Source: an uncultured Clostridia bacterium (GTDB taxonomy: Bacteria; Bacillota; Clostridia; Oscillospirales; Acutalibacteraceae). Taken from it: DNA of 11,959 bases. The notes beneath the pieces were generated by a model that made no database searches, was not told where the DNA came from, and was given only the letters and a program-made list of their open reading frames with translations. Position numbers and translations under genes: made by a program. The stretch covers positions 1 through 11,959 of the forward strand of contig CAMBNE010000010.1 of the NCBI GenBank assembly GCA_945868935.1. The letters run 5' to 3'. Every line of letters starts with the position of its first letter. The stretch's first letter is position 1. Below are positions 5,918-11,959 of the stretch, one piece after another.

Positions 5918-8359
5918 ATGGAACTGAAACGTATTTTATTTAGTAAGAAAATTATAATTACATATATTTTGCTTTTTGCAATCTGCATTGGTTTTTTCCT
6001 TAATGCGCAGTACAACAGCGTGGGTCAAAGCGGTGCAGAACTGTCGCAGGTAAGTTATGCCTACAAAAACACTCTTGCCGATTTAAAAGGTAAGAGTGTT
6101 TCGGAAATCCAAAAAGAGCTTAATTCAAGCATTGAATACACCTCTGCAATTCTTAATCTGATGTCGTACGAAAACATCAAGGCGGAAAATTATGAGGAAT
6201 ACAAGGAAATCTGGCTTGATGAAGAAATCCGACTGCGAAATGAGTTTCCGCAAATTGCCGAGGAGTACGACAGCAACAAAAACAGTATTGACAGAGCAAA
6301 GCTTGTTTCGGAAAGCGAAGCTCTGACCGAGCTTAAAAATCAGCTTGATTACATAATGGGCTACCCCGATTATCTCAAAGGGATTGACGAAGAAGCCGTG
6401 CAGATGAGTATTATCAGCATATTTTCCGAGGAAAATTCACTTTCAAAGCTCAACATTGAAAAAACCGTTGAGGACTATTCCGTCCTCAAAAGAGTTGAGC
6501 TTGAAATCGGCAGCGACAAACCTCTGACATCCGTGCTTGAGTTTGATTTGGCGCATTACCTTATGCTGTTTTTCATAATTGTGCTTGTGCTTGCGTTTCT
6601 TGAGGAACGCAGAAAAGGTCTGTGGAATGTAGTCTATTCAACGCCAAAGGGAAGACTCACGCTTGCCCTCAGACGTTCGGGAATTTTAATTTTTGCAATT
6701 GCGGCGGCAAATATAATTATGTACGGAACGCTGTTTCTGACAGCATTTTTGCTTTACGGCGGTGCGGAGGACTTGTTCAGAAACGTACAGTCAATCAAGC
6801 AGTTTCAGAATTTTATTTTCCCGATGTCCGAAATGAGTTTTATTCTGTTTTATGTGCTGATAAATATTTTACTTCAGCTTACACTTTCGTTTCTTGTATG
6901 GTTTGTTTTGTCGGGCGTTCAGAATATTACTCTCGCTTCGGGCGCTTTAGGAATAATTTTTGCCGCTGAATTTGCGCTTTTTGCATTTTTACCGAGTCAG
7001 AGCAATCTTGCGGTGTTAAAATATATGAACCTGTTTTCATACATAAATCCGACGCAGACAATACTTAAATACAACAACGTCAACGCCTTTGTAATCGTAA
7101 TAAATCAATTTTGGCTTGTTATATTTTCTTCAATATTGTTTACAGTCATTTTTGCAGTCCTCTGCATTTGTGTTTCAGCGTTTAAGTACCCCGAAAAAAC
7201 CTCGGGCAGGCTCGAAACAGCGATTATTAAAGCAGTCGGAAAAATCACGACCTTGTACCGAAAAGCCGTTGAAAAGCTGACTGTTACAGGAACAGAGCTT
7301 TACAAGCTGTTGATTATAAACAAGGGAATTGTTGTGCTTGCGTTACTTCTGCTTGTAATGCTGTCGATGACAACGACGGATAAAATCTATTACAGCGGTG
7401 CAGACGGCATAATGAATACATTTTATCGGGAATACGGCGGAGAAGTGACCGAAAAATCAGAGCAGTATGTCATAAATCTGGAAACTGAAATATCAGACGT
7501 TGAATCGGAATACGAAAAAGCTTGTAAGGATTATGCGGAAAAAACTATTACCGATGAAGAGTTTGAAAAATCCGTTTTAAAAAATGACGCTTTTGACAGC
7601 AAGCGTGAGGCTCTTAAAAGGCTGAACGAAAAATTTGACTATATACAAACACAAAAATCAGAGGGTAACGACGTATGGCTTGTTAATCCGAACGGTTATG
7701 AAAAATTGATAGGCGAAAGCGGATTTTCACGTCGGCAGAATTTTACTCTCCTTTCAATTTTTTGCATTATTATAATTTCGGCAAATGTTTTTGCGTTTGA
7801 AAAGCGTTCGGGAATGTATAAAAGCCTTATGGCAAGCTACAGGGGAAGAGGTTATCTTTTCAGCAAAAAGCTCGTTGCAGTTTCGCTTGTTTCCTTGCTC
7901 ATCTGGCTTTGCTTTATGTCTGTCGAGCTTTACGATGTGTGCAGTCAGTTTTCACTTGACAATCTTGACGCACCGATGAAAAGCCTTGAGTTTTTCAGTA
8001 ATGCGCCGTTTAATATCAGCTTAGGCGGATTTGTTGTAATTATGTATCTTTCAAGGCTAATTATGATGCTTGCCGTTACATATATCGTTTGTCTTGCATC
8101 GGCTTTCTCAAGGTATGAGCTCGGTGCTGTGCTCTCGGCTGTAATATTGCTTGTTCCGTCAGCCTTGTATGCAGTAGGAATTGAGATTTTTGCGTATGCG
8201 TCAGTATCAATCCCGATAGCGTTTACGGAGCTGTTTAATACTTCGGACGGCTGTACGTTTTTGATACCGCTTGTATTGCTGACAGCCTTAGGCGTAGTGA
8301 GTATGTTTATTGCAAAGCGAAAATGGTGCAGAGAGGGAGGACGTAAGAGTGCGGCTTGA
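5918..8359 (+). CDS. ABC-2-type transporter permease with two homologous halves
   Basis: The 813-residue protein has about 12 membrane segments arranged 6+6: near 12-28, 213-229, 254-278, 304-331, 340-358, 397-421, then 468-484, 608-626, 651-668, 701-728, 734-758, 778-797. In each half the first segment is followed by a large, Glu/Lys-rich, coiled-coil-prone outside domain (30-210 and 487-605). The halves are related: MELKRILFSKK resembles ELYKLLIINKG, and FLEERRKGL (227-235) matches FAFEKRSGM (625-633) just after the second segment of each half. Thus the gene is a fused dimer of two ABC-2 half-permeases and needs only the ATPase encoded next. The start is six bases after the preceding stop with no good ribosome binding site, so translation is probably coupled. 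The substrate is unknown; an exported peptide, lipid or drug is likely. Confidence 0.8.
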   Translation: MELKRILFSKKIIITYILLFAICIGFFLNAQYNSVGQSGAELSQVSYAYKNTLADLKGKSVSEIQKELNSSIEYTSAILNLMSYENIKAENYEEYKEIWLDEEIRLRNEFPQIAEEYDSNKNSIDRAKLVSESEALTELKNQLDYIMGYPDYLKGIDEEAVQMSIISIFSEENSLSKLNIEKTVEDYSVLKRVELEIGSDKPLTSVLEFDLAHYLMLFFIIVLVLAFLEERRKGLWNVVYSTPKGRLTLALRRSGILIFAIAAANIIMYGTLFLTAFLLYGGAEDLFRNVQSIKQFQNFIFPMSEMSFILFYVLINILLQLTLSFLVWFVLSGVQNITLASGALGIIFAAEFALFAFLPSQSNLAVLKYMNLFSYINPTQTILKYNNVNAFVIVINQFWLVIFSSILFTVIFAVLCICVSAFKYPEKTSGRLETAIIKAVGKITTLYRKAVEKLTVTGTELYKLLIINKGIVVLALLLLVMLSMTTTDKIYYSGADGIMNTFYREYGGEVTEKSEQYVINLETEISDVESEYEKACKDYAEKTITDEEFEKSVLKNDAFDSKREALKRLNEKFDYIQTQKSEGNDVWLVNPNGYEKLIGESGFSRRQNFTLLSIFCIIIISANVFAFEKRSGMYKSLMASYRGRGYLFSKKLVAVSLVSLLIWLCFMSVELYDVCSQFSLDNLDAPMKSLEFFSNAPFNISLGGFVVIMYLSRLIMMLAVTYIVCLASAFSRYELGAVLSAVILLVPSALYAVGIEIFAYASVSIPIAFTELFNTSDGCTFLIPLVLLTALGVVSMFIAKRKWCREGGRKSAA

Positions 8360-9218
8360 AATAAAAAATCTTGTTAAGGAATACGGAAATCATACGGCTT
8401 TGGACGGAGTAAGCATAACGCTTAGCAACGGAATCTACGGACTTTTAGGCTCAAACGGCGCAGGAAAAAGCACGCTGATGAATCTGATAACGGACAACGT
8501 ATGCAGGACTTCGGGAGATATTCTCTGCGACGGAACGGATATTCTGAAGCTCGGAAAGTCATTTCGCAGGCGGCTTGGCTATATGCCGCAACAACAGGGC
8601 TTTTATGAACAGCTTTCGGCAAGAGCGTTTTTGCTGTATATGGCGTCGCTTAAAGGTATATCACGAAAAGAGGCAAAAAAGCAAACCGATGAATTGCTGT
8701 CGGTAGTAAACCTTGGCGAAGTTGCTCACAAGAAAATCAGAGAATTTTCGGGAGGAATGAAACAGCGTGTTCTGCTTGCACAGGCGTTGCTCGGCAATCC
8801 CGAAATACTTTTGCTTGACGAGCCGACGGCAGGACTTGACCCGAAGGAGAGAATAAGAATCCGCAACTTCATAAGCGAAATTGCGGAGAATAAAATAGTG
8901 TTGATTTCAACCCACGTTGTATCGGACATTGAGTTTATTGCAAAGGAAATTATCCTGCTGAAAAGCGGGAGGCTTGTGTCGCACGAAACCTGCAACAATC
9001 TCATAAAGGAGATTGAAAACAAGGTGTTTGAGATTGAAGTTGACAAGGAGAATTTAAAATATTTTCAGGACAACCACAGAGTTTCAAACCTATGCCACAA
9101 TGACGACAAAATCATTGTGCGCACCGTAACCGACAATCCGCCCGAAAATTACAAAATACACCTCGTAAAACCAACCCTTGAAGATTTGTATCTGTATGTA
9201 TTTGAAAGCGGAAAATAG
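8349..9218 (+). CDS. ABC transporter ATP-binding protein
   Basis: The 289-residue ATPase (from GTG) shows every ABC hallmark: Walker A GSNGAGKST (34-42), Q-loop MPQQQ (79-83), signature FSGGMKQR (133-140), Walker B LLLDEPTAGLD (154-164) and H-loop STH (187-189). A C-terminal extension after about 215 ends in LVKPTLEDLYLYVF, as usual in ABC-2-type (CcmA-like) ATPases. I choose GTG at 8349 because GGGAGG (8335-8340) lies eight bases before it and the family's N-terminus (LEIKNLVKEYG) starts right there; an ATG at 8310 would add 13 unrelated residues and has no ribosome binding site. The gene overlaps the permease by 11 bases, so the two are translationally linked and form one exporter, powering it from the cytoplasmic side. 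No clear terminator follows. Confidence 0.9.
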   Translation: MRLEIKNLVKEYGNHTALDGVSITLSNGIYGLLGSNGAGKSTLMNLITDNVCRTSGDILCDGTDILKLGKSFRRRLGYMPQQQGFYEQLSARAFLLYMASLKGISRKEAKKQTDELLSVVNLGEVAHKKIREFSGGMKQRVLLAQALLGNPEILLLDEPTAGLDPKERIRIRNFISEIAENKIVLISTHVVSDIEFIAKEIILLKSGRLVSHETCNNLIKEIENKVFEIEVDKENLKYFQDNHRVSNLCHNDDKIIVRTVTDNPPENYKIHLVKPTLEDLYLYVFESGK

Positions 9219-9480
9219 TATAGGAGCTAAATCCTGATTTTGCTAAAGGCAATTTAGTGCAGCATATTACTGTAAGAAATATAAGAGAAAAGTGCCACAA
9301 ACAAACGAGATGTTCCGCTGATACCCGATGAAAACAGCAACTTCACCCGACCCGTCAACTTTCGAAATTACAGAACTCTATTATGTAAAAAGAAATTTGA
9401 CAAATCTGAATGGAATTACGGATGGATTTGAGATGTAAGAAGAGCAAGCTATGAATACAATAAAGAATGTTTAGTTGCCT
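9219..9480. other. Convergent intergenic stretch, perhaps with a coding remnant
   Basis: This lies between the ends of the ABC operon (plus) and the histidine kinase gene (minus). I find no convincing terminator; the imperfect repeat GCTAAAT...ATTTAGTGC (about 9227-9261) lacks a T run. A 36-codon frame at 9328-9438 (STFEITELYYVKRNLTNLNG) looks protein-like, but it has no ribosome binding site and a stop just upstream, so at most it is a decayed fragment. Confidence 0.4.
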
Positions 9481-11043
9481 TTAAAATTCAATCCGGAAAG
9501 TAATGCGTGAATTTTTTATGTAAGCGCAATATCCGAAATTATGCAGTTCACAAATTGATTTTACTATTGAAAGGCCCAGACCGCTTCCGCTTTTGTTTGC
9601 AAGACGTTTATAGGGTTCAAAAATATCAGTTAGGTTATCGTTATCAATACCCTTGCAATGATTGCTGATTAAAAGGTTGTTTTTACACAGCGCAATTTTT
9701 ATACTGCTTTTGTTATCGGTGTATTTTATTGCATTGTCAATCAGATTTGACAGCATTCTTTCGATTAACAGTTTGTCGGCAAGTATATTGATTTTATCTT
9801 TGTGCTCAATCGTTATTTCAACACAGTATTTGTGAATTAACTTGTTTACAGTTTCGTTAAGACTAATATTTTCCTTGTTAAGCGAGTAGCTGTCAAAGTC
9901 GAGCCGTGACAGCTCAAGCATATTTTCGATAAGTCGGTTTGCAGATTCCGAGCAGTCTAAAATATTTTTTGCACATTCGGTTTGTGCCTCATTGTCAGAA
10001 AGCTCAAGCATAGTTTCGGCATTGCCTCCGATGATGAATAGGGGAGTTTTAATGTCGTGTGCAATAGCGCTTGTGAGATTTTTTCGCTCACTCTCAAGGG
10101 AGAGCTGTCGAGTTACGTTTCGACGTGAAATTATCCATATAATCGGTGCGGAAATAATAAGTAAAGCGGCGATATAAATCAGCATCAAAAGCATTCGCTC
10201 GTAACATTCGTCAAGCACATTGATTTGCTCGGCATACGTTACGGTTAAACCGTTGTCTGATATGTTTTCGGAATCTAAGTAGATATATGTGAATAAATTT
10301 TCTTTAACAGCCTTTTCCGAAATTTCTGCCGGTTGATTTTTTATTATGTCTTTGGCTGTCTTAATAAGGCTGCCGGTTGAATAACCTCCGCAGACAAAAT
10401 CGCTTAAAATAATGCTGTCGCACTTTTTGCCTGATTTTTTGAGTTTGCAATTCTGAATATCCTTTGGAGCAAGATAAAATTGTTCAACAGTGTTTTCTGC
10501 GTTGTAATCACCGCCTTTGAGCATTGACGGAATTATTTCAACCTTTTTCGGGTAAATTTCTTTTCCGTCGAAGGAAATGTAAAACTCAGTCATCAAAAGT
10601 AAATATTCGCTTATCCCGTCAGACCTGTTACTCAGTAGGTCTGTTATTTTTTTGTACTGCTCATCGGTTGCAGAGCTTCTGAAATTTTCAAAACTGACAA
10701 ACCCCATAACTGACTCATAATCATCGTCGTAAAAATCAAGGGCAAGCTTGTTTTCGCTTTTTGCAAACTCATCTCCGTTACTGTCGGTTATGATGATTTC
10801 CGAGTTTTTTGCTCTGCCTGAATTGAGCAGAAAATCTGCAAAGCTTTTGTCTGCAAAAGAAGTATTTTTTAAATTTGAGGTGAGCACATTGAAATTGTTT
10901 TCTGCATTTTTAATAAGCTGTGATTTTTCACTCTCAAACATAAGGTAAAAGAAAACTGAAAAAATCAGCACACTTAGTACCAGCAAAGCCGAAATTACCC
11001 TGCAAAACATTTTTCTGTGTTCTTTATAAAGTCGCTTTCTCAT
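9481..11043 (-). CDS. Two-component sensor histidine kinase
   Basis: The 520-residue kinase has one membrane segment at 12-35, a large extracytoplasmic sensor region (about 36-283) with no family I recognise, a second membrane segment at 284-306, and a cytoplasmic HisKA/HATPase_c core. The phosphorylated His is H329 in SAIAHDIKTPL. The N box is NLIDNAIKYT (433-442), the F box IFEPYKR (474-480) and the G2 box SGLGLSIVKS (487-496). The G1 box is unusual: ISNHCKGI (459-466), with Asn where most kinases have the adenine-contacting Asp. Its ATG overlaps the stop of the response regulator (ATGA, 11040-11043), so both are co-translated and form a pair. It lies convergent with the lipoprotein/ABC operon, a plausible but unproven target. 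The sensor may detect a cell-envelope signal or a peptide. Confidence 0.9.
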   Translation of the reverse strand: MRKRLYKEHRKMFCRVISALLVLSVLIFSVFFYLMFESEKSQLIKNAENNFNVLTSNLKNTSFADKSFADFLLNSGRAKNSEIIITDSNGDEFAKSENKLALDFYDDDYESVMGFVSFENFRSSATDEQYKKITDLLSNRSDGISEYLLLMTEFYISFDGKEIYPKKVEIIPSMLKGGDYNAENTVEQFYLAPKDIQNCKLKKSGKKCDSIILSDFVCGGYSTGSLIKTAKDIIKNQPAEISEKAVKENLFTYIYLDSENISDNGLTVTYAEQINVLDECYERMLLMLIYIAALLIISAPIIWIISRRNVTRQLSLESERKNLTSAIAHDIKTPLFIIGGNAETMLELSDNEAQTECAKNILDCSESANRLIENMLELSRLDFDSYSLNKENISLNETVNKLIHKYCVEITIEHKDKINILADKLLIERMLSNLIDNAIKYTDNKSSIKIALCKNNLLISNHCKGIDNDNLTDIFEPYKRLANKSGSGLGLSIVKSICELHNFGYCAYIKNSRITFRIEF

Positions 11044-11717
11044 TTTTCGTCCTCTAATTTGTAACCACGACGGCGAAGCGTTTTAATAAGCTTTGCATTA
11101 TTTCCGAGTGCTTTTCGCAGGTTTTTGATGTGAGCGTCAAGAATTCTGCCGTCAAAAAGGCTGTCATAACCCCAGACCTTGTTTAAAAGCTGTTCACGGG
11201 AAACAACGCTGTTTTTGTTTTCAATAAGAATTTTCAGTACGCCGTATTCCTTTGCTTTAAGCTCAATCTCCTTCCCGTCGCTTGTTACCGTTCCGTTGTT
11301 GGGATTGAGCGTGATATTTCCTACGGTTAGAATATCAGAACGAATCAATCCCTTGGAGCGTTTTACAAGCGCTTTTGATTTTTCGTAAAGCACAGGCAGG
11401 GAAAACGGCTTTGTTATGTAGTCGTCACAGCCGAGTGCATAGCCTGTCAGAATGTCCTCCTGACCTGATTTGGCGGTTATAAACATAATCGGCACATCGC
11501 TGTACCGCCGTACTTCTCTGCATACCTCAAAGCCGTCAAGCTCGGGTATCATAATGTCGAGAAGTAGTAAATCATATATGTTTTCATACGCCGATTTGAT
11601 TCCCTGTTTACCGTCAAAAGCAAAATCTATTTTAAATTCGCCACCCTTTAAATTAAAGAAATTCCGAATCATTGTGCATATTCTGTTATCATCTTCAACA
11701 AGCAAAATTCTGTACAT
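11040..11717 (-). CDS. OmpR/PhoB-family response regulator
   Basis: The 225-residue product is of normal OmpR-family length. The receiver domain (1-120) has the acidic pair E8-D9-D10, phosphoacceptor D54 (LLLLDIMIP), T81 (FITAK) and K103 (ITKPF), all in place. The C-terminal winged-helix DNA-binding domain (about 128-225) contains LKAKEYGVLKIL, the recognition-helix region RILDAHIKNLRKAL and the wing ending TLRRRGYKL. GGGGTG lies seven bases before the ATG. It precedes its cognate kinase, overlapping by four bases. When phosphorylated it should bind direct-repeat DNA near regulated promoters; candidates are its own upstream region with an 11-bp inverted repeat and the divergent start at 11877. 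Its relation to the convergent ABC operon is suggested by proximity only. Confidence 0.93.
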   Translation of the reverse strand: MYRILLVEDDNRICTMIRNFFNLKGGEFKIDFAFDGKQGIKSAYENIYDLLLLDIMIPELDGFEVCREVRRYSDVPIMFITAKSGQEDILTGYALGCDDYITKPFSLPVLYEKSKALVKRSKGLIRSDILTVGNITLNPNNGTVTSDGKEIELKAKEYGVLKILIENKNSVVSREQLLNKVWGYDSLFDGRILDAHIKNLRKALGNNAKLIKTLRRRGYKLEDEK

Positions 11718-11876
11718 TGTAAATCACCCCATATTATTCTACAGCAGTAATCTGTTGCGAATCTGAAATTTACAAATAAATTTTACAGTAAATTATCACC
11801 TTTTTCAACCGTAACAGCTTTGGAACAGATTTGTGTGATAATTTAGAATTGCAATATTGTTTCAGGAGGCAAAATT
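11718..11876. promoter_or_regulatory. Divergent regulatory region with an 11-bp inverted repeat
   Basis: The region separates the regulator gene (minus) from a short plus-strand start. TAAATTATCAC (11789-11799) and GTGATAATTTA (11835-11845) form a perfect 11-bp inverted repeat with a 35-base spacer. Each arm contains TGATAAT or GTGATAAT, a good -10 element pointing outward; on the plus strand TGTGATAAT has an extended -10 form, and the start codon follows 31 bases after that arm. No clear -35 boxes are seen. TTTACA occurs twice (11769-11774, 11782-11787) and TTTACAGTAAA (11782-11792) is palindromic, all candidate regulator sites. Confidence 0.5.
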
Positions 11877-11921
11877 ATGAAAAGGATTTCAGCTTTTATA
11901 TTACTGTTAGGAAAACGCTGA
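11877..11921 (+). pseudogene. Truncated or interrupted gene with signal-peptide start
   Basis: AGGAGG lies seven bases before an ATG with 14 codons, MKRISAFILLLGKR, then TGA. The start has everything of an expressed gene: promoter-like DNA, near-perfect ribosome binding site and the basic-plus-hydrophobic beginning of a secreted protein or lipoprotein, similar in style to the two lipoproteins of the operon. The frame breaks where the hydrophobic core should continue. A different frame reads RKTLNKSACRAIYK and then two stops, so foreign DNA may join near 11911. Either a gene cut by insertion or deletion, or a frameshift. A functional 14-residue peptide is less likely. Confidence 0.45.
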
Positions 11922-11959
11922 ATAAATCTGCATGTAGAGCGATATACAAGTGATGAAGT

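Noticed and set aside
8310..8348. ATG at 8310 as start of the ABC ATPase
   Set aside because: No ribosome binding site and 13 extra residues foreign to the family; GTG at 8349 has GGGAGG at eight bases and fits the domain start.
1..11959. CRISPR array
   Set aside because: No series of regularly spaced direct repeats of about 24-40 bases was seen; only short isolated repeats occur.

Overview
The window looks like low-GC Firmicutes DNA, most likely a gut Clostridia (Ruminococcus/Oscillospiraceae-type) chromosome. This rests on the AT-rich intergenic DNA, strong purine-rich ribosome binding sites (GGGAGGAG, AGGGGGAG, AGGAGG), Cys-type lipoprotein signal peptides, and the families seen (TnpX-like large serine recombinase, ABC-2 exporter, OmpR/HisKA two-component pair). 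The genus is inferred, not proven.

Left third (1-3400), accessory and heavily decayed. At the left edge, on the minus strand, is the N-terminal third or so of a SIR2-domain protein (ATG at 316, running off the window) with a good sigma-A promoter at 425-452. SIR2 proteins of this type are frequent anti-phage effectors. Next comes an internal fragment of a DEAD/DEAH helicase related to type III restriction Res subunits (698-1366, minus). It has two in-frame stops and lacks both ends. It abuts, head to head, a large serine recombinase that has lost its catalytic domain (about 1371-2369, plus) and carries a Cys-to-Phe change in its zinc ribbon. Between 2370 and 3250 there is no intact gene: a minus-strand terminator-like hairpin, a 14-bp palindrome beside a tRNA T-arm-like sequence, a strong plus-strand terminator with no visible gene in front of it, and a 57-codon tail of an unrecognised minus-strand gene. 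The whole looks like a defence island / mobile element graveyard.

Middle (3250-9218), an intact four-gene plus-strand operon. A 93-nt stretch of two adjacent hairpins, the second nested and elaborate, precedes two tandem paralogous lipoproteins that share a CxKPDCxH...CNA motif. These are followed by a 12-TM ABC-2-type permease built from two homologous halves and an ABC ATPase whose likely GTG start overlaps the permease by 11 bp. Gaps of 22 bp, 6 bp and -11 bp indicate one transcript. The likely picture is an exporter or envelope-stress/antimicrobial-resistance type transporter with two surface-anchored, propeller-like lipoproteins.

Right (9481-11959). Convergent with the operon lies a two-component system on the minus strand: OmpR-type response regulator first, then a HisKA histidine kinase, overlapping by 4 bp (ATGA). 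The regulator's upstream region contains a perfect 11-bp inverted repeat with a 35-bp spacer. Divergent from the regulator is a well-equipped translation start (AGGAGG, ATG) whose reading frame stops after 14 residues of signal-peptide-like sequence, so that gene seems truncated or interrupted near the right edge. The kinase/regulator may control the ABC operon, the divergent gene, or both; the sequence alone does not decide.
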